Shown here: positions 27,901 through 36,589 of the stretch, one piece after another
How the letters are laid out: the number at the start of each line of letters is the position of its first letter
How positions within the stretch are numbered: the stretch's first letter is position 1
Assembly (NCBI RefSeq): GCF_019668505.1
Contig: NZ_AP024371.1
Location: forward strand, 248,001-312,000
DNA: 64,000 nucleotides
DNA from: Borrelia miyamotoi
GTDB taxonomy: Bacteria > Spirochaetota > Spirochaetia > Borreliales > Borreliaceae
Direction of reading: 5' to 3'
Notes under the pieces: generated by a model
Told to the model about the DNA's origin: nothing
What the model saw: only the letters and a program-made list of their open reading frames with translations
Database searches by the model: none
Program-made: the position numbers and the translations under genes

Positions 27901-29157
27901 CTATTTAAGGTATTTCATAGGATTTCCTGTTTTCCCATCCTTAAAAATGGTGAAATGTAAATGATTACCCGTGCTATACCCTGTACTTCCCATACGTCCT
28001 ATTATTTGTCCTCTTGAAACTTTTTGCCCAGTTTTAACTGCAAAAGAACCTAAATGAGCATAAAGGGTTTGAAAACCATTATTATGAGAGATAATAATAT
28101 ATCTTCCATATCCTCCAACACTAAAACCAACTTTTACCACAATACCCTCTTTTGTTGCTAAAATAGGAGTATTAGCTGCATTTGCAATATCAATTCCATT
28201 GTGAAAACTAATGGTCTTAGTAAAAGGATCAGGACGATAGCCATAACCTGAAGTAATAACTCCTTGAGTCGGAAATAAGAAAGTTTCTCCTAAAGCATTT
28301 CTAAGTAATGTCTGGGACATTCTTCCTCCTGGAATAAACAACCTTTGACCTAAATGTAGGACTTCATTATCAAGATTATTAGCATCAAGAATATCTACTT
28401 TGGAAACTTTATACTTGTTTGCAATTGAGGATAAAGAATCATTTTTCCCAACGATATAAAGAACTCCTTTCATATTAGGCACATTAATAACTATATTGGG
28501 CTTAATACTCCTTACATCTTTAATATCATTATAAGAAATTAAAGTCTCACTTGTTATGTTATACCTGGCTGCAATATGAGAAAGAGTCTCTCCCGGCTTA
28601 ATTTGATGTTCAACCACCTTTAAAATAAAAGGTTTCTTTACTGTTGTTTCATAATCATTTGCATCTACCCCAAATAGATAATTATTGATCTGCGCTAAGT
28701 CTTGATCGCTATAGTATAAAAAAGTATCAATAAAATAATCCTTGGGAAAACTAAGCTTGCTAAGAAAAATATAAGAACCATAATATGAAAAAACATCCAA
28801 ATAAAATACTAATATTAAAGCAAAAATTATCACATTAAATTTAAAAATAAAACTATAAGTTAGATTGACATTATAAGCATTAATCGTTTTAAGTCCAGAA
28901 TTCTTATAAGAATATCGATACTTATAACCATCAATACTTACCAACCTAAATCTAACTAAATTTAAAAATAATAATTTAATTATATTAAAAAGCTTTTTTG
29001 GATTTTTTATCAAATAAAAAAAATTACTCCTTTTTTTTCTATCAAAGTTATTAATATTACGAAAATCTCTTAATGCAAAATCGCCCTTAATAGCCCTATC
29101 AAATAAGAAATTTCTGTTTCTTTTCAATATATTCTGATCTTTTTTTGGTATAATCAT
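27901..29157 (-). CDS. Membrane-anchored LysM-M23 peptidoglycan hydrolase
   Basis: 418 residues. A basic cytoplasmic N-terminus is followed by one membrane segment at about 107-130. Two LysM domains lie at about 189-238 (EHQIKPGETLSHIAARYNIT) and 233-280 (YIVGKNDSLSSIANKYKVSK). The C-terminal M23 domain has FHNGIDIANAAN near 325 with the zinc H-x3-D motif, and STGNHLHFTIF near 397 with the HLH motif. It should bind glycan by LysM and cut peptide stems. Its stop is 3 bases from the stop of the convergent TPR gene, so the two transcripts overlap or end together. It is divergent from lepB with a 57-bp space. Confidence 0.92.
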   Translation of the reverse strand: MIIPKKDQNILKRNRNFLFDRAIKGDFALRDFRNINNFDRKKRSNFFYLIKNPKKLFNIIKLLFLNLVRFRLVSIDGYKYRYSYKNSGLKTINAYNVNLTYSFIFKFNVIIFALILVFYLDVFSYYGSYIFLSKLSFPKDYFIDTFLYYSDQDLAQINNYLFGVDANDYETTVKKPFILKVVEHQIKPGETLSHIAARYNITSETLISYNDIKDVRSIKPNIVINVPNMKGVLYIVGKNDSLSSIANKYKVSKVDILDANNLDNEVLHLGQRLFIPGGRMSQTLLRNALGETFLFPTQGVITSGYGYRPDPFTKTISFHNGIDIANAANTPILATKEGIVVKVGFSVGGYGRYIIISHNNGFQTLYAHLGSFAVKTGQKVSRGQIIGRMGSTGYSTGNHLHFTIFKDGKTGNPMKYLK

Positions 29158-29214
29158 AATATGTCTTATTATACACTATACACTAGAATCTTCAATTTCA
29201 TACAAAGGTATTAA

Positions 29215-29727
29215 ATGAAAATCTTAAAACTAATAAAACAAGAATTAGCGCTTATTACACTAGCTTTACTACTAATGCTTGCACTAATCAAAATATTTCT
29301 ATCTTTTCATTTAGTCAAAGGCTATTCAATGTCACCAATACTTTTAGAGCAAGATTGGATAATAAACAACAAACTAGCTTATGGAATAAGACTAAATAAT
29401 AAAGATGCATATATCATATTATGGAACACACCAAAAAAAAACGAAATGGTACTCATTAAAGACCCTATAACCCAAAAAATATCCGTCAAAAAAATTTTTG
29501 CCATACCAGGAGAAAAATTTATAAAGTTAGAAAAAAATGTGATATCTATACATAACTTAAACTTTAAGATAGATGAAAAGCAACATCTGAAAAAATTAGA
29601 AAGTAGATACATCCCAAAAGACTACTACCTAGTAATAGGAGAAAATAGACAAGTTTCCCTCGACTCAAGAGAATACGGATTTATAAACATGAATGATATT
29701 ATTGGAAAAATAATATACTGTCTTTAA
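29215..29727 (+). CDS. lepB: Signal peptidase I
   Basis: 170 residues, short but complete. One N-terminal membrane helix at about 12-30 is followed by the catalytic serine S38 in KGYSMSPILLEQDW and the general-base lysine K92 in ISVKKIFAIPGEKF. The box DSREYGFI near the end matches the conserved S-D/S-R-x-x-G-x motif. It removes signal peptides from exported proteins at the outer face of the membrane. The AAAGGT site lies 5 bp before the ATG. It is a single plus-strand gene between minus-strand genes. Borrelia is known to have more than one signal peptidase I gene, so this may not be the only one. Confidence 0.93.
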   Translation: MKILKLIKQELALITLALLLMLALIKIFLSFHLVKGYSMSPILLEQDWIINNKLAYGIRLNNKDAYIILWNTPKKNEMVLIKDPITQKISVKKIFAIPGEKFIKLEKNVISIHNLNFKIDEKQHLKKLESRYIPKDYYLVIGENRQVSLDSREYGFINMNDIIGKIIYCL

Positions 29728-29790
29728 AAAATTTTAGCATAATAACCATATCAAAATGAATGCCTAGGGTATGCAATTAGTTCCAACATC

Positions 29791-31251
29791 TTATAAAAAA
29801 GAAAGAACACATTCCTTTTTTTGAATACCACCATCAGAAGCACTTGTCATCCTTATCTGAATCGACTTAGAAGCATTAGTATCTAAATCTTTTGCAGCAA
29901 TGCTTAAAATACCACTTTCATCCAAACTAAAAAGTATTTCTATCTTTGGAACACCTTTTAAAGCTTTTTGTATATTACTAAAGAAAAATCTACCTATAGA
30001 ATAATTTAAAGATGCCTTCCTATACTCACCTTGAAGTACATGCACCTCAATCTCTTCTTGATAATCATTAGTCGTTGTAAATATCTTTTTCTCACAAATT
30101 GGCAATAAAGTATTTCTCTTAATTAATACAAAAAACCCATCATTAAAAGTCTCAATACCAAGAGAATAAGGCGTTACATCTTTAAAGTCAATAAGAGCAT
30201 TATTATTTGAAATACTAAAAGCATGAATACCTGCACCATTTGCAACAACTTCATCTTGATTTAATGAATCCAAAACCTCAATTTTAGGAAAAACTTCATT
30301 TAGTCTCTCTTTCACTAAAGGAATTCTTGTAGAACCTCCTGAAAGTATTATCTTTGAAATAAGATCGGTCTTAACTCCTGAATCAACAATACATTCATTT
30401 GTAAGACGAATAGTTTTTTCTATAAATTCCCTAATCATAGAGTTAAAGTCATCTCTTTTAAGCTTATAATTCAAATGTTTACCATCAAGAAAAGGTAATA
30501 CAACATTAACTTCATCCATAATAGATAAATTTTTTTTAGCCTCTTCAATTCTATCTCTTATTTGCTCAAGAAGAACAATATCATCTAGATTGATATCATG
30601 ATATTCTGCTTTAAAATGAGTTAAAACTTGCTTTTCTATGACTTCATTAAAATTATTTCCGCCAAGCTTATTCTCACCCTTAACTGTAAGAACAGTATAA
30701 GTATCATTTTGTTTTTCTAAAAGAGTAACATCAAAAGTTCCACCACCAAGATCATAAACAAGAAATAACCCATTTATTTGTTTTTCAAAAGCATAAGACA
30801 GAGCTGCTGAAGTTGGTTCATTAAGTATTGCCCGACATTTCAATCCAGCAAGACTTGCAGCCTTCACAATACCCCTTCTTTGAATCTCAGAAAAATAAGC
30901 AGGAACAGTCATTACAACATCACAAATCTCTGTTCCTAAAAACTTCTCAGCATTCATCTTAACATGCAAAAGTAAATAAGACGCAATATCTTCAGCAGTA
31001 TATGCATTAGCACCTATTTTATAAGAAACTTCGGTACCTATATTAACTTTAAAATTATAAAAAGTCCTATCTGGATTCACTAATATTTGATGCTTAGCCG
31101 CACTGCCAACAATAACACCAGAATCTGTAAAGGATACAATAGAAGGTGTGATTCTTTCACCTCTATCATTTAATATTATTCTAGAATTAACATCCAAATA
31201 AGATGCTACAGTATTTGTAGTGCCAAGATCTATGCCTATCCATTTCTTCAT
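29791..31251 (-). CDS. HSP70/DnaK-like protein lacking the C-terminal lid
   Basis: 486 residues against about 630 for DnaK. The N-terminal ATPase domain is complete: GIDLGTTNTVASYLD at 5-19, VYDLGGGTFDVTLLE near 170-185, and IILSGGSTRIPLV near 310. The beta substrate-binding domain follows (PYSLGIETFNDGFF to about 475). The helical lid domain and the usual acidic tail are absent, so it ends shortly after the beta domain. It is the last gene of the long minus-strand cluster, starting at the base where the upstream stop ends (1-bp overlap). It is not the main DnaK, which is expected elsewhere beside dnaJ/grpE. A dedicated client in flagellar assembly is an inference only. Confidence 0.88.
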   Translation of the reverse strand: MKKWIGIDLGTTNTVASYLDVNSRIILNDRGERITPSIVSFTDSGVIVGSAAKHQILVNPDRTFYNFKVNIGTEVSYKIGANAYTAEDIASYLLLHVKMNAEKFLGTEICDVVMTVPAYFSEIQRRGIVKAASLAGLKCRAILNEPTSAALSYAFEKQINGLFLVYDLGGGTFDVTLLEKQNDTYTVLTVKGENKLGGNNFNEVIEKQVLTHFKAEYHDINLDDIVLLEQIRDRIEEAKKNLSIMDEVNVVLPFLDGKHLNYKLKRDDFNSMIREFIEKTIRLTNECIVDSGVKTDLISKIILSGGSTRIPLVKERLNEVFPKIEVLDSLNQDEVVANGAGIHAFSISNNNALIDFKDVTPYSLGIETFNDGFFVLIKRNTLLPICEKKIFTTTNDYQEEIEVHVLQGEYRKASLNYSIGRFFFSNIQKALKGVPKIEILFSLDESGILSIAAKDLDTNASKSIQIRMTSASDGGIQKKECVLSFL

Positions 31252-31748
31252 TAATTACCTCTATGAATTGAAACAATTAATTCAATTTCACCCAAATCCA
31301 ATTTCAATTTCTTGGCAATAACTTCTAAAGACATTCCTTGTTCATAAAGCGAAACAACTTGCTGGCGAATATCATATGCTTCTTTGATCATATTCTTCTC
31401 AATAGTAGGTATGGCATAATTTAAATTATTTTTATAAGCATTAACATCACCTTTCATTCCAAAATTATTATTTCCCATTGAAATTGAACTGGCATTAAAT
31501 CCTAATAGCCTTTGATCAAGTATTTCTATTCTTTCATCAACTTCCTTAATAATCCTATTTAAGCTCTCAATCTTTATTTCAATAATATTTATATTCCTAT
31601 CAGTGGCTTGATTAATTTCAATAATAGTTTTGTCTACCTCACTCCTAAATTTCCTAAGTATGCTATTAGATTTTATTTTTAAACTAATATAAATATGAAA
31701 ATATATAAAAACAAATATAATCAAAATAAAACAAAAAACAACAAACAT
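31251..31748 (-). CDS. DUF6115-like membrane protein with C-terminal helix-turn-helix
   Basis: 165 residues. One N-terminal membrane helix (3-24) is followed by a coiled-coil-like region at about 35-85 with repeated I-E/D spacing (IIEINQATDRNINIIEIKIE). A short glycine/asparagine linker follows. The end, VVSLYEQGMSLEVIAKKLKL then DLGEIELIVSI, is the helix-turn-helix-like motif of DUF6115, seen at the ends of flagellar operons in Gram-positives and spirochaetes. It overlaps the HSP70-like gene by one base. No function is established. The membrane anchor and its place after flagellar genes suggest a membrane-linked flagellar or regulatory role. Confidence 0.7.
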   Translation of the reverse strand: MFVVFCFILIIFVFIYFHIYISLKIKSNSILRKFRSEVDKTIIEINQATDRNINIIEIKIESLNRIIKEVDERIEILDQRLLGFNASSISMGNNNFGMKGDVNAYKNNLNYAIPTIEKNMIKEAYDIRQQVVSLYEQGMSLEVIAKKLKLDLGEIELIVSIHRGN

Positions 31749-31768
31749 ACAAAATGTCCTATATCAAA

Positions 31769-32080
31769 CTATCGCTCAATATCAACGTTTTTTCCAAGTT
31801 TTGGATCATGTAAATTAGCATCACATATATCAGGTGTGCTTTTCTTACTAGTCCTAATTTTTGACTTTGTAACAAAATTAAGCTTACCATCTTTAAGCTC
31901 ATCAATTGTCTGTATACTATCAATTGAAGAAGCAACATGATAACTTTTGTCTTGCTCAAAGCCCATATTCTTATCATCTTTTATCTTCTTCTTCCTTATA
32001 TCCTCATTTGAAATTTCGGTAGCATTAAAAGAACCTTGTGTAATTATCTTAGCAACTTCAGATGAACCTTTAATATCCAT
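31769..32080 (-). CDS. Small charged protein of the motility operon, unknown
   Basis: 103 residues from ATG 32080, chosen because a GAGGGAGA site lies 3 bp before it; a longer in-frame start at 32143 has no such site. The chain is rich in Lys, Asp, Ser and Ile, with no membrane segment and no signal peptide. It starts MDIKGSSEVAKIITQGSFNA and is probably largely unfolded. I do not recognise a family. It lies between the FapA-like gene (40 bp upstream) and the DUF6115-like gene (20 bp downstream) on the same strand, so it belongs to the 3' part of the flagellar transcript. Confidence 0.65.
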   Translation of the reverse strand: MDIKGSSEVAKIITQGSFNATEISNEDIRKKKIKDDKNMGFEQDKSYHVASSIDSIQTIDELKDGKLNFVTKSKIRTSKKSTPDICDANLHDPKLGKNVDIER

Positions 32081-32120
32081 AAATCTCCCTCTTTCCCCCA
32101 TCCAAACACACAACTTCAAT

Positions 32121-34025
32121 CTATTTAGATTTAAAAGGAACATAAGCTATCATTTTAATAATATTCTCATCCTCTACAAAGGTGATATTATGATAATCTC
32201 TTGAAAGTTCATAATAAGCATCTTTAATATGTAACTTAACCCCAGCATAAGCCATATATTCAACAAAAACCTTGCCATCAATCTTACTATTTTCAAGAGC
32301 TTCTTGTAAATTTGCTTGCTTATCTTTTACCATCTTTATTTCTAAAATCAAAATATTCCTTTCATTAATAAGTTCATTACAACTGTCAATTTTTAAAGAT
32401 TTATCGGCTTTATCAACAGTAAATTCAATATTTTTCTTTAAAGCAAAAATATCTTTCATTAAAACTTCCAACCGTTTCTCAATCTTTACAAGATACTCAG
32501 TAAACCTAGATAGCAAATCTTTTATTTCAGGATCAAAACCAACAGAAATAGAAGTTTCAGCATTACCTTCAGAACCAATAGAATATGCTCGAACCTCTTC
32601 TCTTGCATTAATGTAAGAACCAACTATCTTAGATTTTTTCCCAATGCAAAGCACCTTCTTTTTACAAGAAACATAAGAATTGACAATTCCTCTTATAACT
32701 TCAATATCGCCTTCACATCGTACATTAACATTTTCTAAAAATTTAGACCTAATAGATTTTTTTGCATAAATCTCTGAACCACCCTTTCCATTAGCTCCAC
32801 TGCGAAGAATAATAGAGCCATCCGTCTTTAAATTACATCTACCAACAAGTCCATTGACTTCTATCCCACTCTTAGCCATAACGTTATATCCATCTAAAAC
32901 ACTCCCCCTAACAAGCACCATACCATTATTTACTATATTGCCAGTACCAGGGCCAACATCCCCCTCAATAACATAAACATCATGCACAGAAATCACACCA
33001 TTTACAATAGACATATATCCATCACAGCCTGCAACAATCTTATTTCCTTCCCTTAAAGTATTTTCTCCCAAAACCAAATCTAATTCCCGACCATTCTCTG
33101 CTACTAATATCTTTCCAAAAACAGTATATCCATCAACACCCTTTGACAAGGGAATAATTTCTGCCAATTCCTCGCCTTGATCAACATTTCTAAGTTCATT
33201 ACCTATATCTATAGAACCATATTCACCTAAATACTTACTCTTCGCAATAAAGTTAATATAAGAATCTCTTCCTTTAACAGGGTTTATTCCCTTTGCCATC
33301 TCAACTGGTTCGCCATAAATCGGAAAATCTACAAACTCTTTTATTTTATCTTTAAGAAATGCTCTATTTGATATCCCATATTTTTTAAGAATATTAAAAA
33401 TATCTTTCTCTAAAACTTCAGCACCATTAGGGCCAGGAGCAGTAAATTCAACAGTTACAGACATTGAATCTTCTGATATATGAACCATCATAGTTACACC
33501 CTCAGAAAGATCAGCCTCAAAAACAGCTACTTGTTCATAAGTACCACTAGCATTCTCAACTACCACTCTAACAAAATCCCTATCTAAATCTTTAATATTA
33601 TTATATGATGCAAATTTACCCATTACGTCTTTAAGATTAACAGCACTTCCAACTCCTAGAGCCGCAGTAACTTTCAAAAATACTCCCCTTGTAGTTCTTT
33701 TGATAAAAAATTTACCATCTAAAGACACAACTTCCTCAGATCTGCTATGTGAGCTTAAAACATCAAAAATACCAAACTTTGTATAGGAATTCTTATAAGC
33801 AACTATTTTCCACTTTCTCTTACCATACCCAAATAACCCATCACTTCCCCTTACTAAAATCTCATAATCCAAGTCTTTATAAGGAATTGATAGTTCTAAA
33901 GAAGCATCATTTAAAGCCTCTTCAAGAGTATCTGATTCTAATTCTATTAAATTAACACTTTTCTCTCTTTCTAAATAATGCTTAATTTTATTTCTAAAAT
34001 CGAAAAAATCGACAATACTAGCCAT
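32121..34025 (-). CDS. FapA-like (DUF342) protein with Jag-N domain
   Basis: 634 residues. The first ~75 residues resemble a Jag N-terminal domain: ESDTLEEALNDASLELSIPY, then a SDGLFGYGKRKWKIV box matching the family's G-L-F-G-I/F-G. The FapA/DUF342 core begins near 180. It includes the beta-helix stretch VYVIEGDVGPGTGNIVNNGM, then SVLDGYNVMAKSGIEVNGLV, and an acidic/basic coiled coil at about 510-590 before a short end. Homologues (FapA, flagellar assembly protein A) occur in many flagellar operons, and in Vibrio affect polar flagellar synthesis. It lies 2 bp after the membrane protein gene that follows flhG. The GAGGAATAATT before the ATG is a fair ribosome site. The biochemical role is unknown. 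Confidence 0.85.
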   Translation of the reverse strand: MASIVDFFDFRNKIKHYLEREKSVNLIELESDTLEEALNDASLELSIPYKDLDYEILVRGSDGLFGYGKRKWKIVAYKNSYTKFGIFDVLSSHSRSEEVVSLDGKFFIKRTTRGVFLKVTAALGVGSAVNLKDVMGKFASYNNIKDLDRDFVRVVVENASGTYEQVAVFEADLSEGVTMMVHISEDSMSVTVEFTAPGPNGAEVLEKDIFNILKKYGISNRAFLKDKIKEFVDFPIYGEPVEMAKGINPVKGRDSYINFIAKSKYLGEYGSIDIGNELRNVDQGEELAEIIPLSKGVDGYTVFGKILVAENGRELDLVLGENTLREGNKIVAGCDGYMSIVNGVISVHDVYVIEGDVGPGTGNIVNNGMVLVRGSVLDGYNVMAKSGIEVNGLVGRCNLKTDGSIILRSGANGKGGSEIYAKKSIRSKFLENVNVRCEGDIEVIRGIVNSYVSCKKKVLCIGKKSKIVGSYINAREEVRAYSIGSEGNAETSISVGFDPEIKDLLSRFTEYLVKIEKRLEVLMKDIFALKKNIEFTVDKADKSLKIDSCNELINERNILILEIKMVKDKQANLQEALENSKIDGKVFVEYMAYAGVKLHIKDAYYELSRDYHNITFVEDENIIKMIAYVPFKSK

Positions 34026-34027
34026 AA

Positions 34028-34513
34028 TTATTCCTCTTTATTATTAATCAAAGTCTTAATAGTCTCAGCAACAATTTTTGGATCAGTATTCTCAATGTAT
34101 GAACCCTGCTTTGATAATTCATCATTCAATTTATTTGCTTGAGTAGCTATATTATAACTACTCAATTCTTTCACAAAATTAGAATTATCATTATGACTCT
34201 TTTCATGATTAATAAGAGGAACATCTTCAGAAAAAGCACGCATAACATCTGACTCAGACTTATAGCTACTATCCTCATCAACATCCTTTTTATCATCATC
34301 ATTTAAGCTATCATCTTGAAAAAGATTATATAAATACTTCTTATATAAAAACTCAAGTAAAAGCCCAATAAAGAAAAAAATAATGAAAAGAAAAAACGCC
34401 CTAAACAATATTACAATAAAAGTAACACGAGCAAGAATGCCAAAAAACACTGAAAGAATAAATGCAAATGCACTAAATAACAAGACATATTTGCTTAACT
34501 TACTAAATAACAT
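34028..34513 (-). CDS. Small membrane protein after flhG
   Basis: 161 residues. Two hydrophobic helices at about 8-28 and 30-52 are followed by an acidic, hydrophilic and largely unstructured tail (SLNDDDKKDVDEDSSYKSES, then NKLNDELSKQG). No Sm-like motif is seen. From memory, the gene at this position in B. burgdorferi (BB0268) was reported as an atypical Hfq that binds small RNA. I see nothing Hfq-like here, since Hfq is a soluble ~80-residue Sm fold. A simple membrane protein of the flagellar operon fits the sequence better. It sits 7 bp after flhG and 2 bp before the FapA-like gene. Function unknown. Confidence 0.7.
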   Translation of the reverse strand: MLFSKLSKYVLLFSAFAFILSVFFGILARVTFIVILFRAFFLFIIFFFIGLLLEFLYKKYLYNLFQDDSLNDDDKKDVDEDSSYKSESDVMRAFSEDVPLINHEKSHNDNSNFVKELSSYNIATQANKLNDELSKQGSYIENTDPKIVAETIKTLINNKEE

Positions 34514-34519
34514 ATTTAT

Positions 34520-35407
34520 CTACTCCATCCCAAAAAATTTGGATATAAATCCTATTACACCCCTTCTTTTTCTATTATCAAGATTAATCTCTTCAAGAGT
34601 AGCCACAATAGAATCAAGACAATAACTAGCCTTACTATTAGGATTTAATAAAATAAAAGGCCTTTGCTTAAAAACAGAATCCCTAATATTTTGATCTTCA
34701 TAAACATATCCCAGATAATCAATATTCAAATTCAAAAACTGACTTGATATATCAATAACCTTTTTAGCCACTACCTTGCCCTCACTCACATTAGCAACCC
34801 TATTTACAACAAGTCTTAAATTTTTTAAATTTTCCATTCTATGGGATAAAACCTTAATTATACCATAAGCATCAGTTATAGAGGTGGGCTCTGGAGTTGT
34901 AACAATAACCACGTCATCACTAGAAAACAAAAACGAAATAACCTGTCTTGAAATGCCAGCACTGGTATCTATTATCACTATATCATATTCATAAACTTTT
35001 AATAACTCCTTTATAAACTGGTTCATCTCAGCCTCTGATAAATCCAAAAGTTCTGTCGTCCCAGAAGCACCAGCTAAAAGATCAATATTATATTCTGTCT
35101 TTGTTATTACATCCTTAATGTCTCGGCCTTGCATAATCATATGATAAATACTGTATTTTGGAATGACTCCAAGCAAAATATTAATGTTAGCCATCCCAAT
35201 ATCTGCATCAAAAACCAAAACTTTTTTACCAAGGCTTGAATACTTAAGAGCAATCCCCACAGCAATATTACTTTTACCAACACCACCTTTGCCACTAGTA
35301 ATAGCAATAAACCTTGTCCTACTATTTTGAATTTTATCATCAACAACAAAATTAGCCTTATTATTCAATCTCATAATATCACGTAAACTTTGAGCTTGAT
35401 CTTCCAT
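34520..35407 (-). CDS. flhG: Flagellar number regulator FlhG (MinD-like ATPase)
   Basis: 295 residues. ParA/MinD ATPase with the deviant Walker A SGKGGVGKSNIA at about 34-45 (lysine both early and late), then VFDADIGMANINILLG, and the switch region IIDTSAGIS near 150. FlhG (also YlxH or FleN) controls flagellar number and acts with the GTPase FlhF, whose gene lies immediately upstream (11-bp gap). The start ATG at 35407 has an AAGGAT site. The first ~30 residues carry the DQAxxLR-like motif (DQAQSLRDIM), which in homologues activates FlhF. Confidence 0.93.
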   Translation of the reverse strand: MEDQAQSLRDIMRLNNKANFVVDDKIQNSRTRFIAITSGKGGVGKSNIAVGIALKYSSLGKKVLVFDADIGMANINILLGVIPKYSIYHMIMQGRDIKDVITKTEYNIDLLAGASGTTELLDLSEAEMNQFIKELLKVYEYDIVIIDTSAGISRQVISFLFSSDDVVIVTTPEPTSITDAYGIIKVLSHRMENLKNLRLVVNRVANVSEGKVVAKKVIDISSQFLNLNIDYLGYVYEDQNIRDSVFKQRPFILLNPNSKASYCLDSIVATLEEINLDNRKRRGVIGFISKFFGME

Positions 35408-35418
35408 TATAATTATCC

Positions 35419-36585
35419 TTAATAATAAGATTTACTTCTTAGCTTTCGAATAAATTCAACATCGTCATTTATTCTATATCCATTTATCTTTTTGATAAAG
35501 GTAAGCGGTTCTGCAATACTAATATTATGAGGAACAATTTGTCCATCAGTAACATAGGAAACTTCTTTTCTCGTTTCATGAATTAGACTTATTAAGTTTC
35601 CAACACATGTTGTCTCATCTAACTTAGTAAAAATTACGGTCTTATAGCTAAAAGGAGCAAATTGATGAAATATTTCTTTAATATCCGCTGTCTTTGTAGT
35701 AGAACTCACAGCTAAATGAAATTCAGCATCACGACCACAGGCACTAAGAAGTTCCTTCATCTCGGCAAGTTTCATAAAATCTTTAGGACTTTTACCAATC
35801 GTATCAATAAGAACAAGATCAAAATCCTTTGAATGCGTAATTTCTTCTTTTAAGTCCTTAAAAGACTCAACTGCCTTAACAGGAATACCCATAATATCAC
35901 CATATGTCTGAATTTGTTTTTTAGCCCCTATACGATAATTATCAATGGTAATAATCTTAATATTTAAGCTTTCAGCATCACTGTTAATCCCATAAATTGC
36001 TGCAAGCTTCGCAATTGTGGTGGTTTTTCCAACACCTGTTGGTCCAACTAAAATAAAAATTCTTTTCTTAAGATTATCAATAAGAGATCCTGAACATTTA
36101 ATAGTTTTAGCAATGTATATTATAACACTGTCTTTAACTTTATCATAATCATCAAGAGCTGATAAACTAAACTCTTTCTTAATAAAATCATTAATATCTC
36201 TAATATAACTCTCAGAAAAATCATTAGTACGTAAAATATCTTCTATTTTTAGAATTGTTGGATGATTTACTTCTTCCTTTTTATTGGCAAGCTCATTTTT
36301 AAGCAATTTAACTTCTTTGATTACATCCTCAATTGAAGATCTTTCCTCCTTTTTAATGCTTTGAAGAATCTTACGCTTCTCTTCTTCAACGTTTATTTGT
36401 TGCTGATAAACATCATATCTAACATAACCTGAAACCTCAATCCAATCTCTACTAAATAAGCCAAATATCCCTCCATGAGCTATAGTCTTATAAGTCATCA
36501 CTCTAGCATTTTTTCCATATTTTCTTTTAACGGTTTCTATCACCTCATTATAGGTTGAACCTCTTTCTGTAAAATACTGAACCAT
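35419..36585 (-). CDS. flhF: Flagellar biosynthesis GTPase FlhF
   Basis: 388 residues from ATG 36585. I prefer this to the upstream in-frame TTG at 36600 because the family starts MVQYFTERG and the ATG lies 4 bp after the flhA stop. A short N-terminal domain is followed by a charged linker (about 60-125). The SRP-type NG domain has G1 GPTGVGKTTT near 187, and DTIGKSP and TKLDETTCVG further on. FlhF marks the pole for flagellar assembly. It is third of a flhA-flhF-flhG set. The linker is basic and probably flexible. Confidence 0.93.
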   Translation of the reverse strand: MVQYFTERGSTYNEVIETVKRKYGKNARVMTYKTIAHGGIFGLFSRDWIEVSGYVRYDVYQQQINVEEEKRKILQSIKKEERSSIEDVIKEVKLLKNELANKKEEVNHPTILKIEDILRTNDFSESYIRDINDFIKKEFSLSALDDYDKVKDSVIIYIAKTIKCSGSLIDNLKKRIFILVGPTGVGKTTTIAKLAAIYGINSDAESLNIKIITIDNYRIGAKKQIQTYGDIMGIPVKAVESFKDLKEEITHSKDFDLVLIDTIGKSPKDFMKLAEMKELLSACGRDAEFHLAVSSTTKTADIKEIFHQFAPFSYKTVIFTKLDETTCVGNLISLIHETRKEVSYVTDGQIVPHNISIAEPLTFIKKINGYRINDDVEFIRKLRSKSYY

Positions 36586-36589
36586 AATA

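Noticed and set aside
29728..29790. Terminator between lepB and the HSP70-like gene
   Set aside because: No convincing inverted repeat found in the 63-bp space.
31759..31977. 72-residue minus ORF
   Set aside because: Lies in another frame over the 103-residue gene at 31769-32080, which has a strong ribosome site; its own sequence looks like frame noise.
32272..32616. 114-residue plus ORF within the FapA-like gene
   Set aside because: Opposite-strand shadow rich in Ser/Phe without start signals.
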